From: MPNP01 sp965215545
GTDB taxonomy: Bacteria > Pseudomonadota > Alphaproteobacteria > Rhodobacterales > Rhodobacteraceae
DNA length: 64,000 bases
NCBI GenBank assembly: GCA_965215545.1
Contig: OZ244066.1
Location: forward strand, 3,070,201-3,134,200
Reading direction: 5' to 3'
Below the pieces are notes generated by a model that ran no database searches, was not told where the DNA came from, and saw nothing but the letters and a program-made list of their open reading frames with translations. The position numbers and the translations under genes were made by a program. Positions 41,701 to 51,034 of this stretch are shown here, in pieces (position 1 is the first letter of the stretch; the number at the start of each line of letters is the position of its first letter).

Positions 41701-42984
41701 TCCACTGCTCCAATTCCTGTGGTTGGGGGCGATTGCTAACGGGAATTCATCGCTTGTCGGCGAACGCTTGGTGGCATTGCCAAACATGCTGGCAAAGAGA
41801 TACCTGGATAGGTCGGAAGCCATGTGTCCGCGAGTCTCATGGTTGGGTAGATTTGAGACTCGTGGGTCGCAAAGCCACTCCTTGAGTTTTACCGGACAAT
41901 CCTTTGGCAGCAAGGATTCCGTGACTCGCGACCTCAGATGCACCAATTTTCCATCGCGTACATTTTTTTGCACAGTTGAGATACACCTCTGGTAAGATCT
42001 CAGCTCCTTCCCGTTGAGATTGGGGGGTGGATTTTGTTCAAGATTTCTGATTGCTGAGAGCACGGAATTGGACCAACCCTCGTGACTATCATTGCGGCTC
42101 AAGCCGCTTCGAATCTTGGGCATAGCGGAGAGGACATGCCGGACACTTACCTGCGCTCCATGCGTCTGGAGGCGCGGAAAATGGTCTGGACCAACAGTAT
42201 CAGCAATATCGGAACGAAGTCCCACGATGATGACGCGGTGACGTGCTTGTGGAATCCCGAACTGTTCCGCACGCACGATAAAATCCCGTGGTGCCGGGTC
42301 GGTCTCACCATCAATCCTGGCATCTTCCGGTGCCATCGCAATGAGCTTATATCTTGCATCCGAACTCTCCGGGTTTCGGAGGTCTGCCATCACCTTCTGG
42401 ATGATCCCATCACCCTTGACTGCTGATGAGAGCATTCCCTTGACGTTTTCCATGACAAATGCTGCCGGTTCCAGAATGCCGACAACCTTCACATATTCTT
42501 GGTAAAGATAGTTCCGCTCGTCTTTGTCTGGAAGATAGTTGGCATTCCCTGCATTACGGGAACGTCCCGCGAGGCTGTAGGCCTGACACGGTGGGCCGCC
42601 GATTAGCACTGTGCGGTCACCAAATATCGATTGGATTTTTCTGATGCGCTGCTGAAGGAACTTGCGGGTTTCCGGCTTTCCCAATTCCCGAAACTGCGAT
42701 TCCTCATCCGCTTGAGACCATTCGGCGCGATAAAGATTGGGCCAGTCCGGTTCCATTGCGGAGACACCATTCAGAAAGTCATAGTATTCCGAAGGGAGTT
42801 TGTGAGGAGGAAATCGTCGCAGAAAACTGCGCAGCCTCATGGTAGCATGGGCTGAGATTTCCTTCTCGATCGAAATCATGATCCTGTATGGCGAATGACC
42901 ATCCTCCGAGTGGTAAGAGGAAAACCCCTCTGCAAGTCCTCCGGGACCCGAAAAGAGGTCCACAATTCCAATTGTGTTTGTCAT
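41677..42984 (-). pseudogene. dcm: Dcm-type DNA cytosine-5 methyltransferase, C-terminally truncated
   Basis: The N-terminal two thirds are well preserved: motif I IVDLFSGPGGLAEGF, motif IV GGPPCQAYSLAGRSRN (catalytic Cys133) and motif VI FVMENVKGML. The target-recognition part begins, reaching APNHRNWSSGKF, where relatives continue with the DRFRVQ region and then motifs IX and X. Instead the frame runs into the inverted repeat of the mobile element and ends GGLYT after 435 residues. Without motif X the cofactor pocket is incomplete, so the enzyme is probably inactive. It is divergent from vsr across a 62-base intergenic region. Confidence 0.85.
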
Positions 42985-43046
42985 GATCTCAAATTATCTC
43001 CCGACCCTCGGGCTGGGATTGTCCAGCAATTGGTGGATGCAGAGCA

Positions 43047-43478
43047 GTGAATGACGTTGTCGACCGAAAAACACGCTCGAGGATCATGTCGAATATCCGT
43101 GGTAGAGACACGAAACCCGAAATAAAGGTGAGAAGCGCACTGCACAAACGCGGGTTCCGATACAGGTTGCATGTCAAGGATTTGCCGGGCAAACCAGATA
43201 TTGTGCTTCCAAAGTATAATGCAGTAATTTTTGTCAATGGATGTTTCTGGCACAGACATCCAGATTGCAGATATGCAAGCACCCCATCTTCAAATGAAAA
43301 ATTTTGGCATGACAAGTTTGAACAAAACATCGTTCGTGACCGACGCAACAAAGCAATGCTCGAAGATGCCGGCTTCAGGGTCGCTGTCGTCTGGGAATGT
43401 GAGACGAGAGATGATTTTTTCGATCGTATGATCGAGCGAATTACACATTGGCTGAGAAGCCTTGGCACTGTCCAATGA
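43047..43478 (+). CDS. vsr: Very short patch repair endonuclease
   Basis: Vsr nicks 5' of T in T:G mismatches made by deamination of 5-methylcytosine and normally accompanies a cytosine methyltransferase. The 143-residue protein shows RSRIMSNIRGRDTKPEIKVR at the N-terminus, GKPDIVLPKYNAVIFVNGCFWHRHPDC (catalytic Asp, zinc-site Cys/His) and VRDRRNKAMLEDAGFRVAVVWECE. All expected motifs are present. A GTG start at 43047 is used. It seems intact although the paired methyltransferase is truncated. Confidence 0.93.
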   Translation: MNDVVDRKTRSRIMSNIRGRDTKPEIKVRSALHKRGFRYRLHVKDLPGKPDIVLPKYNAVIFVNGCFWHRHPDCRYASTPSSNEKFWHDKFEQNIVRDRRNKAMLEDAGFRVAVVWECETRDDFFDRMIERITHWLRSLGTVQ

Positions 43479-43979
43479 TCACGGATGTCTCAAAAAGCAC
43501 CCCGCGTGAAAGTGTGGAGTCCGGTCGTCGGTTGACAGCGGCGGTGATCTTCGTGGCCCCGGTGGCAAATCATGAATCCATGATACCATCATGCGGTGTT
43601 TTCTTGCGAGTTTCAATATCCTTGCCCTACCTGAAACGGCACTGCCCCAAGACACGTTGAGAACGATATCCACGGTCGTTGCAGACGTTGAAATGGGGAA
43701 CAATGTGGAATTTCTGCGATATTCCTTTCTTGTGACCTTCGCATCGCCGCAGGCCATCTCCCTGCCCGCCGATTTCATGTCCACTGATATGCCAGCGGGT
43801 CTCCATCTCATCGGTCCGCCTCGTTGCAAAATCCGCTTCTGGAGGTGGTGGCACCGGCCCCTGAAGACAGTCTGGGTTGACTGCCACCACGATTGACCAC
43901 AAGGGAAGTGATGGCACGGTACGCAGTCTTATCACAATCGCTTCACTGGACCCGGAGCGCCGATCCTGATCGCGTGTCA
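43479..43979. other. Gap between vsr and tRNA-Val, no gene recognised
   Basis: About 500 bases of mixed composition. Short open frames exist on both strands (for example TRRTDEMETRWHISGHEIGG read leftward) but none has a start, ribosome site or family motif. It may contain decayed island sequence. The last 22 bases before the tRNA repeat the 3' flank of the other tRNA-Val. Confidence 0.4.
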
Positions 43980-44054
43980 TGGTGGGTGATGAGAGGATCG
44001 AACTCCCGGCCTCTTCGGTGTGAACGAAGCGCTCTACCACTGAGCTAATCACCC
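43980..44054 (-). tRNA. tRNA-Val (CAC)
   Basis: A 75-base minus-strand gene: acceptor GGGTGAT/ATCACCC, D-arm GCTCAGTGGTAGAGC, anticodon loop TTCACAC (anticodon CAC), T-arm GGAGTTCGATCCTCTC, discriminator A and encoded CCA. It is a near copy of tRNA-Val (TAC) at 36.7 kb, including 3' flanking sequence. Confidence 0.95.
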
Positions 44055-44121
44055 CAATCGGGCAATGGTCCCGGCCAGAATCGGTCGGCTGGATCATGAC
44101 GGGATGGGCGGACTGATGACA

Positions 44122-46518
44122 TCAGTGTTCCGACAGGCTGCGGTCTGCCTCGGGCTGGACCACGGATGCGGACGGCAGGGCGGGAGGCTGGAGATCGGAT
44201 TCCGTCAGGGGCTTGGGTGTGCGTTCAAGGGCCAGGGGGAAGATTTCCGACATGTGGGACACGGGGATGATCGTGAGTTGATCCTTGATGGTCTCGGGGA
44301 TTTCGGCCAGATCCCGCAGGTTCTCCTCGGGAATGATCACGGTGCTGATCCGGCCCCGGATGGCGGCGAGCAGCTTGGCCTTCAGCCCGCCGATGGGCAG
44401 GACATTGCCCCGCAGGGTCACTTCGCCGGTCATGGCCACGGACCGATGGACGGGGATGCCGGTCAGGACCGACACAATGGCTGTCACCATCCCGACGCCG
44501 GCGGATGGGCCCTCCTTGGGCGTGGAACCCTCGGGCACGTGGATATGGACATCGGTCTTCTGGAACCGCTCGGGATTGATCCCGTTCTGGACGGCAATCG
44601 ACTTGACGTGGGACATGGCCGCGGTGATGGACTCCTTCATGACCTTGCCCAGGGCCCCGGTGGTATTCATCGCCCCCTTGCCCTGCGAGATCGTCGCCTC
44701 GATCGAGAGCAGGTCGCCACCGGACGGGGTCCAGGCCAGACCTGTCGCCACCCCGATCTGGTTGGATTTCTCGGCAACCTTGTACCGGTGTTTCGGCAGG
44801 CCGAGGAACGCGTCGAGATTGCCGAGCTTGATCCGGACCGATGTGATGTCATCGCGCTCCAGCCGGGTGACGGATTTCCGCATGATCCTGGCCAGGGCCC
44901 GTTTCAGACTGCGGACACCCGCCTCACGGGTGTACGATCGGATCACCTCCTGGATCACCCGATTCGAGATGCTGAACTCGGTCTTCTCGAGACCATGGTT
45001 CCTGTACAGTTCCGGCAGCAGATGATGGCGGGCGATCTGGACCTTCTCATCCTCGGTGTAGCCATCAAGATCGATGATGTCCATGCGATCCCGCAGGGGG
45101 TCAGGAATATTGTGCACGTAATTGGCGGTGGTGATGAACAGCACCTGGGAGAGATCGTAATCCACATCAAGGAAATTGTCATAGAACTTGTCATTCTGCT
45201 CGGGGTCAAGGACCTCGAGCAGGGCACTGGCAGGATCCCCCCGGTAATTGGCCATCTTGTCGATCTCATCGAGCAGGATCAGCGGGTTGGTTGACTTCTG
45301 CTTGCGGAATGACTTGATGATCCGTCCCGGCATGGCACCGATATAGGTCCGGCGATGCCCCCGGATCTCGGATTCGTCATGAATGCCGCCCAGCGAGATG
45401 CGCAGGAATTCACGACCGGTCGCCTCGGCCAGTGAGCACCCAAGGGATGTCTTGCCGACACCCGGCGGCCCCACAAGACAGAGAATTGATCCACCGATAT
45501 TGCCGGTCCGCTTCTGGACTGCGATGAACTCGATGATCCGTTCCTTGACCTGTTTCAGGCCATAGTGATCCCGGTTGAGAACCTTCTGGGCTTTCCTGAT
45601 GTTGGTCCGGGTTTTCTTGGGTGTCCCCCAGGGAATGTCGAGCAGCCATTCGAGATAGTTCCGTGACACCTGGATCTCCGGACTGTTGGGGTTGCCTGTC
45701 CGCAGCTTCTTGAGTTCCGAGAGGGCCTTGGTGCGGGCTTCCTCGGTGAAGTTGGTGTTCTCGATCCGCATCTCCAGCTCCTCGAGCTCGGAGACATCGT
45801 CGTCGTCACCAAGTTCCCGCTGGATGGCTTTCATCTGTTCGGTCAGGATGTGTTCCCGCTGGGTCTGTTCCAACTGGTCCTTGACACGGGAGTGGATCTC
45901 CTTGGAGATCTCGATTTCCGAGATCTCCCTCGAGATGATCTCCCGCAGTTTCTTGAGGCGTCCCTTGAGGCTGTTGGTCTCGAGAATGGCCTGTTTTTCC
46001 TGAACATCGCCCGCGACAGCCCCGGCCACCAGATCGAGCAGTTTGTTCATGTCGGTTTCGCTCTCCACGGCCTCCACGGCTGAGGTCGGGATGGTCTTCT
46101 TGGCGGCAGCATAGGCCTGGAACCGCTTCTTGACCAGATCACCCGTGGCACCGGTGGGCGCGCTTTCATACAGGTGCGGTTCAACCCCCACCTCGATGTA
46201 GCCGTCCGCTTCAACCCAATCGGTGATCCTGACCCGTTCGATGCCCTGCACGAGGACCTTGATCGTGCCCTGGGGAATCTTCAGGTACTGGAGGACCGTG
46301 GCGACCACACCCACCTTGTGGACGACATCCGGCGTCACCTGGTCGACCTCCTCGCTGGTCTGGGTGGTCAGCATGAGCCTGTTGTTGGTGTTGACCGCAT
46401 GTTCCAGTGCCCGGACCGATGCCTCACGGCCGACAAACAACGGCACGATCATGTTGGGAAAGACAACCACATCACGCAGGGGCAGCAGTGCGTAGCGAGC
46501 CAGTTCTGTCTGTGTCAT
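44122..46518 (-). CDS. lon: ATP-dependent protease Lon
   Basis: Cytoplasmic AAA+ protease that degrades misfolded and regulatory proteins. The order is complete: the N-terminal substrate domain (YALLPLRDVVVFPNMIVPLFVGR), helical region, AAA module with Walker A LVGPPGVGKTSLG (about residues 349-361) and Walker B LILLDEIDKM, and the C-terminal protease with GPSAGVGMVTAIVSVLTG (Ser672) and the Lys of GGLKAKLLAAIRG. The start MTQTELARYALL gives 798 residues, the family norm. The protein ends with a Pro-rich tail of about 25 residues. It appears to be transcribed alone. Confidence 0.97.
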   Translation of the reverse strand: MTQTELARYALLPLRDVVVFPNMIVPLFVGREASVRALEHAVNTNNRLMLTTQTSEEVDQVTPDVVHKVGVVATVLQYLKIPQGTIKVLVQGIERVRITDWVEADGYIEVGVEPHLYESAPTGATGDLVKKRFQAYAAAKKTIPTSAVEAVESETDMNKLLDLVAGAVAGDVQEKQAILETNSLKGRLKKLREIISREISEIEISKEIHSRVKDQLEQTQREHILTEQMKAIQRELGDDDDVSELEELEMRIENTNFTEEARTKALSELKKLRTGNPNSPEIQVSRNYLEWLLDIPWGTPKKTRTNIRKAQKVLNRDHYGLKQVKERIIEFIAVQKRTGNIGGSILCLVGPPGVGKTSLGCSLAEATGREFLRISLGGIHDESEIRGHRRTYIGAMPGRIIKSFRKQKSTNPLILLDEIDKMANYRGDPASALLEVLDPEQNDKFYDNFLDVDYDLSQVLFITTANYVHNIPDPLRDRMDIIDLDGYTEDEKVQIARHHLLPELYRNHGLEKTEFSISNRVIQEVIRSYTREAGVRSLKRALARIMRKSVTRLERDDITSVRIKLGNLDAFLGLPKHRYKVAEKSNQIGVATGLAWTPSGGDLLSIEATISQGKGAMNTTGALGKVMKESITAAMSHVKSIAVQNGINPERFQKTDVHIHVPEGSTPKEGPSAGVGMVTAIVSVLTGIPVHRSVAMTGEVTLRGNVLPIGGLKAKLLAAIRGRISTVIIPEENLRDLAEIPETIKDQLTIIPVSHMSEIFPLALERTPKPLTESDLQPPALPSASVVQPEADRSLSEH

Positions 46519-46671
46519 TGCCGGGAGTCCGCCATGAGACCGTCCTTTCGGGCTGCTGGGTGCACGGAGCCGCATCATTCGCAGGACGCAGCCGGTCTGT
46601 CCCTATGTGGGGAACCGGACCGGAAAATTCAATATCCCCGTGGGTCCTGGGCCCGGCATTGCCGCGACCGC

Positions 46672-47766
46672 TTATGACAGGGACGCGAGGGTCCCATCCT
46701 CGATCGCGGTGCGGATCCGGCGCATATGGTCCTGATAGAAATGCAGATTGTGCCATGTCATGAGCATCGAACAGATGATCTCATTGGCCTTGAAGGCATG
46801 GTGCAGATAGGCCCGGGAATAGGATTGGCAGGTCGGGCACCGGCAGTCCTCACAGAGTGGATTCGGATCATCGGCATGGCGGCTGTTCTTGATGTTGAGT
46901 TTGCCCCGGCGGGTAAAGGCCTGACCGGTCCGGCCGGCGCGGCTGGGCATGACGCAGTCAAACATGTCCACACCGCACCGCACGGCCTTGAGGATGTCGT
47001 CGGGCGTGCCAACGCCCATCAGGTACCGGGGTTTGCCGGTCGGCAGGGCCGGCGTCGTGGCTTCGAGAACCTCGAGCATGGTCTCTTGGGGTTCACCCAC
47101 GGCCAGACCCCCGATGGCATAACCATCAAAGTCGCATGCGATGAGGCGCGCACTGCTGCGCAGACGCAGGTCCGCAAACACCGACCCCTGCTGGATACCA
47201 AAGAGGGCATGACCGGGTCGTGGCACAAAGGCCTCCCGGCTCCGCCGGGCCCAGCGCATCGAGAGTTCCATCGAGGCTTCCGCCGTCGCATGATCGACGG
47301 GCCAGGGCGTGCATTCATCAAGACACATGGTGATATCGGACCCGAGACAGTGCTGGATCTCGACCGAGCGTTCCGGGGTGAGAACATGTCGCGACCCATC
47401 GATGTGGGACCGAAAGGTCACGCCCTCGTCGGTCAGCGTCCGCAGTGCGCTCAGACTCATGACCTGAAAGCCTCCTGAGTCGGTCAGGATGGGTTGGGGC
47501 CAGTTCATGAACCTGTGCAGGCCACCAAGGCGGGCAATCCGTTCTGCACCCGGGCGCAGCATCAGGTGATAGGTGTTCGAGAGAACGATTTCGGCGCCGG
47601 TGGCAGCCACGCTTTCCGGCAGCATCGCCTTGACGGTCGCCTGGGTCCCGACCGGCATGAACGCCGGGGTCTCGATATGGCCGCGTCCCGTCTGCACCTG
47701 GCCACGCCGTGCGGCCCCGCAGGTTGCCTGCAGGCGAAAACCGAACACATGCGCTGGAGTGGTCAT
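46672..47766 (-). CDS. tgt: tRNA-guanine transglycosylase
   Basis: Tgt exchanges guanine-34 for preQ1 in tRNAs with GUN anticodons, the key step of queuosine synthesis. TPAFMPVGTQATVKAM, ILTDSGGFQVMSL (catalytic base-binding Asp) and DCVMPSRAGRTGQAFTRRG (nucleophile Asp region) are present, with FGIQQGSVFADLR forming the GQG-type pocket (here QQG). The zinc site is CEDCRCPTC with the downstream His of YLHH. The 364-residue length is typical. No queA or queF is adjacent. Confidence 0.97.
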   Translation of the reverse strand: MTTPAHVFGFRLQATCGAARRGQVQTGRGHIETPAFMPVGTQATVKAMLPESVAATGAEIVLSNTYHLMLRPGAERIARLGGLHRFMNWPQPILTDSGGFQVMSLSALRTLTDEGVTFRSHIDGSRHVLTPERSVEIQHCLGSDITMCLDECTPWPVDHATAEASMELSMRWARRSREAFVPRPGHALFGIQQGSVFADLRLRSSARLIACDFDGYAIGGLAVGEPQETMLEVLEATTPALPTGKPRYLMGVGTPDDILKAVRCGVDMFDCVMPSRAGRTGQAFTRRGKLNIKNSRHADDPNPLCEDCRCPTCQSYSRAYLHHAFKANEIICSMLMTWHNLHFYQDHMRRIRTAIEDGTLASLS

Positions 47767-47879
47767 GGAGCCGGTGGTCCTTGTCTGCAGGTGCTCGGCG
47801 AATGAACTTGACTGAATTGCTCTGAATTCTTTAGAAGGCCACTCGAACCCAACTGTGCGGAAATCGGGATACCGTCCAA

Positions 47880-48245
47880 ATGACAGCGGCTCAACATGAT
47901 TTTCTGGAAGGCGCGCCCCTGATCCGGCCCTCCAGTGTCGACCATCCTCTCTACCGGCCTGTCGTGGACGCCTGCCGCACGGTCTATGATCCGGAAATTC
48001 CGGTCAACATCTACGATCTGGGGCTGGTCTACACCATCACCATCGATACCCAGAACAATGTCAGCATCATCATGACACTCACGGCCCCGGGCTGCCCGGT
48101 GGCCGGCGAGATGCCGGGCTGGCTTGCCGAGGCCGTGGACTCGCTGGATGCGGTCGAGGCTGTCGATGTCGACCTGGTCTGGGATCCGCCCTGGGGCATG
48201 GAGATGATGTCCGATGAGGCCCGCCTTGAACTGGGTTTCATGTGA
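47880..48245 (+). CDS. sufT: SufT-like Fe-S assembly protein (DUF59/MIP18 family)
   Basis: The 121-residue protein shows the family core TVYDPEIPVNIYDLGLVYTI, MTLTAPGCPVAGEMPGWL and VDVDLVWDPPWGMEMMSDEARLELGF. The Cys of PGCPV is the conserved reactive residue. SufT helps maturation of Fe-S proteins, and the placement 150 bases before an A-type carrier gene supports that role. PaaD-type proteins share the fold but come with phenylacetate genes, none of which are here. Confidence 0.88.
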   Translation: MTAAQHDFLEGAPLIRPSSVDHPLYRPVVDACRTVYDPEIPVNIYDLGLVYTITIDTQNNVSIIMTLTAPGCPVAGEMPGWLAEAVDSLDAVEAVDVDLVWDPPWGMEMMSDEARLELGFM

Positions 48246-48396
48246 ATGGGGAGCATGGGCTGAGGGACTCGCGTGATCGGGGCCGGCCCATCATCCGACC
48301 CGGCAGTTGAAGAGCGGAACCCGGCGACCATATGGGAGGGTTGGATCAGCATTCACCCGCGATTGGACACGACCTGAACAGGAGCACATCTGGACA

Positions 48397-48756
48397 ATGT
48401 TTGGCATTCCAGGCAAGCCCCCCGTCACCATGACGGATGCTGCTGCCCGGCAGATTCTCAACCTGATGGACTCATCGGGTTGCCAGGGGATCCGGATCGG
48501 GGTCAAGAAAGGTGGGTGTGCCGGCATGGAATACACCATGGACCCTGTCCATGAGGTCAGCGAACACGAGGAAGTCGTCGAACGGCAGGGAGCTCGCGTC
48601 ATCATCGCGCCCATGGCCCAGATGTTTCTCTTTGGCACCGAGATCGACTACGAGGTCAGTCTGCTGGAATCGGGCTTCACCTTCAAGAATCCGAATGTCG
48701 TCGAAGCCTGTGGCTGCGGCGAATCCATCAAGTTCGCCGCGACCGATGGGCACTGA
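48397..48756 (+). CDS. sufA: A-type Fe-S carrier (SufA/IscA family)
   Basis: HesB/IscA fold protein of 119 residues that carries nascent Fe-S clusters. The three ligand cysteines are visible, one in KKGGCAGMEY and two in ACGCGESIKF near the C-terminus. The start is set at MFGIPGKPPVTM because AGGAG lies 12 bases upstream and the conserved MTDAAARQI follows directly; a longer frame upstream has no support. It sits between sufT and tpiA, all rightward. Confidence 0.92.
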   Translation: MFGIPGKPPVTMTDAAARQILNLMDSSGCQGIRIGVKKGGCAGMEYTMDPVHEVSEHEEVVERQGARVIIAPMAQMFLFGTEIDYEVSLLESGFTFKNPNVVEACGCGESIKFAATDGH

Positions 48757-48783
48757 CAGCAGCCGGGGCATGACCCTGTTCCC

Positions 48784-49527
48784 ATGAAGCCGCTGCATTT
48801 CATCGCCAACTGGAAGATGCATGGTCGCCGTGCCGATGTGGTCCCCTATCTGCAGGCCCTCGACCCGGCGGCCCTCCCCGACCGGCACACGCTGACCCTC
48901 TGCCCGCCCACGACGTTGATCGGTGCCTTCTGCACTGCCACCGGGGACCTGCCGGTCCGAATCGGTGGCCAGGACTGTCACCCGGCAGCCGCCGGGGCGC
49001 ACACCGGGGATATCGCTGCATCCATGCTGCATGATCTCGGTGCCAGTCACGTGATCCTCGGCCACTCCGAACGCCGTGCTGGGCATGCCGAGGATGATGC
49101 CCTTGTCCGGGTCAAGGTCGAGGCGGCCTGGCAGGCAGAACTCTGTGCCATTCTCTGCATCGGCGAGAATGAATCGGATCATGAGCAGGGCCAGACGATG
49201 GCCGTGGTGACCCGCCAGTTGACCGGGAGTCTGCCCGCCACAATCGATGCATCCCGCCTGATTGTCGCCTATGAACCGGTCTGGGCCATTGGCACCGGCA
49301 AGATCCCGGAGCCCCCCGACATCAACACTGTCCATGCCGCCATCAAGGATATCCTGACCGCGCGTTGCCGTGATGCAGGTCGCACGATCCCCGTCGTCTA
49401 TGGCGGCTCGGTCAATGCCACCAATGCCGGGGCCATCATGGGCTGCCCTGCCGTTGATGGCTGCCTTGTTGGCGGGGCCTCCCTCAAGGGAGAGACATTC
49501 GCCGCCATTGTCCGCGCCTGCACATAG
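48784..49527 (+). CDS. tpiA: Triosephosphate isomerase
   Basis: Interconverts dihydroxyacetone phosphate and glyceraldehyde 3-phosphate. The active site is complete: Lys11 in ANWKMH, His94 in GHSERRAGH, Glu164 in VAYEPVWAIGTGK (catalytic loop 6), and the phosphate loops VYGGSVNA and VGGASLKG. The 247 residues fit the family. It begins 27 bases after sufA, which suggests shared transcription with the Fe-S genes and is unusual for a glycolytic gene. Confidence 0.97.
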   Translation: MKPLHFIANWKMHGRRADVVPYLQALDPAALPDRHTLTLCPPTTLIGAFCTATGDLPVRIGGQDCHPAAAGAHTGDIAASMLHDLGASHVILGHSERRAGHAEDDALVRVKVEAAWQAELCAILCIGENESDHEQGQTMAVVTRQLTGSLPATIDASRLIVAYEPVWAIGTGKIPEPPDINTVHAAIKDILTARCRDAGRTIPVVYGGSVNATNAGAIMGCPAVDGCLVGGASLKGETFAAIVRACT

Positions 49528-49617
49528 GCCTCGACCCGGCAACGGTCCTGTCCATCACCCCGACCCTGACTCCAGGGAGGACAGGCAAATTCGACCGGCA
49601 GGTCGGCAGAATCCGAT

Positions 49618-51027
49618 TCAGATGTGAATGGCTCGGCCATAGGCATGCAGGACGCTTTCATGCATCATCTCCGACAGCGTCGGGTGCGGAAAGACAGTGT
49701 TCATGAGGTCCTGTTCGGTGGTCTCAAGGGTACGGGCAACGATGTAGCCCTGAATGAGTTCGGTGACGTCGGCACCGACCATGTGAGCACCCAGCAATTC
49801 ACCGGTCCCGGCATCAAAGAGCGTCTTGACCAGACCCTCGGGTTCACCCAGCGCGATGGCCTTGCCATTCCCGATAAAGGGAAACCGTCCGACCCTGATG
49901 GCGCGGCCCTGCTTGCGGGCCGCGGCTTCGGTGAGGCCAATCGAGGCAATCTGGGGCAAGCAATAGGTGCAGCCGGCAATCTGGTCAGGATGGACGGCAT
50001 GCGGGACACCACCGGCAATCATCTCGGCCACCATGACCCCTTCATGGCTGGCCTTGTGTGCCAGCCAGGGGGGTCCGGCCACATCACCGATGGCAAAGAT
50101 GCCATCGACCGTGGTGCGGCCATGCTCATCAGTGACGACATGCCCCTGATCGGTGGCGATGCCGAGCGTCTCGAGGCCGATGGATTCAATGTTGCCGACG
50201 ATTCCCACCGCCAGGATTGCCGTGTCGATCGTGAGGGTTCGGGTTGTCTCCCCGGTCTTGATGGTGGCTCGGAGACCGGACCGGCAACGCTCAAGCCCGG
50301 CAACGGATGCATTGGTCAGCAGTGTCATGCCCTGCCTGGTGAACTGCGCTGCGGCAAAGGCCGCAATCTCGGCATCCTCGGTGGGCAGGATGGTCGGCAG
50401 GATTTCAACGACAGTCGTTGCGGCCCCAAGGGTGTTGTAGAAACTCGCAAACTCGATCCCGACGGCACCGGAGCCAATAACCAGCAGGCGCTTGGGCATG
50501 TGTGGCGGTTGCAGGGCATGCCTGTAGGTCCAGATGCGCTCACCATCCGCTTCCAGGCCGGGAATGTTCCGGGCCCGGGCTCCGGTGGCGATGATGATGT
50601 GGCTCGCCTCAATCGTCACAGGTCCATCCGGGGTTTCAACCCCGATCTGCCGCCGACCCATGATCCGGGCCTCGCCCCAGACCGTGTCGATCCTGTTGCG
50701 CTCCAGCAGCCTCTTGATGCCCCGGTTCAACTGGGCGGCCACCTGCCGGGAACGTTTGACCATGGCATCAAGATCGGGTTTGACCGGCCCCACCTCAATG
50801 CCATAGGCCTTGGCATTGCCCATGTGATGCAGCATCTCGGACGACCGCAGGAGGGCCTTGGTCGGAATGCAGCCGTGATTCAGACAGATCCCACCGTGAT
50901 GCTCACGCTCGATGGCAACGACCCGCTTGCCGAGCTGAGCGGCCCTGATCGCGGCAACATAGCCGCCCGGCCCGGTGCCGATGACAGCGACATCATAGGG
51001 AGCGGCTGCCGCATCCGATCCGGGCAT
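49618..51027 (-). CDS. lpd: Dihydrolipoyl dehydrogenase
   Basis: FAD disulfide oxidoreductase of 469 residues, the E3 component of 2-oxoacid dehydrogenase complexes. FAD binding is by VIGTGPGGYVAAIRAAQLG, the redox disulfide is Cys48/Cys53 in GGICLNHGCIPTKALL, NAD binding is by LVIGSGAVGIEFASF, and the C-terminal His-Glu pair is in HPTLSEMMHESV. The motif CLNHGC differs from the usual CLNVGC by one residue, as in some alphaproteobacterial paralogues. The E1/E2 genes are not in the window. It is followed upstream by DUF924 in the same direction, eight bases apart. Confidence 0.95.
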   Translation of the reverse strand: MPGSDAAAAPYDVAVIGTGPGGYVAAIRAAQLGKRVVAIEREHHGGICLNHGCIPTKALLRSSEMLHHMGNAKAYGIEVGPVKPDLDAMVKRSRQVAAQLNRGIKRLLERNRIDTVWGEARIMGRRQIGVETPDGPVTIEASHIIIATGARARNIPGLEADGERIWTYRHALQPPHMPKRLLVIGSGAVGIEFASFYNTLGAATTVVEILPTILPTEDAEIAAFAAAQFTRQGMTLLTNASVAGLERCRSGLRATIKTGETTRTLTIDTAILAVGIVGNIESIGLETLGIATDQGHVVTDEHGRTTVDGIFAIGDVAGPPWLAHKASHEGVMVAEMIAGGVPHAVHPDQIAGCTYCLPQIASIGLTEAAARKQGRAIRVGRFPFIGNGKAIALGEPEGLVKTLFDAGTGELLGAHMVGADVTELIQGYIVARTLETTEQDLMNTVFPHPTLSEMMHESVLHAYGRAIHI

Positions 51028-51034
51028 GGCGCTC

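Noticed and set aside
43591..43896. 101-codon plus-strand frame between vsr and tRNA-Val
   Set aside because: No ribosome site, no GC3 bias and no recognisable motif; the leftward frames there are equally unconvincing.
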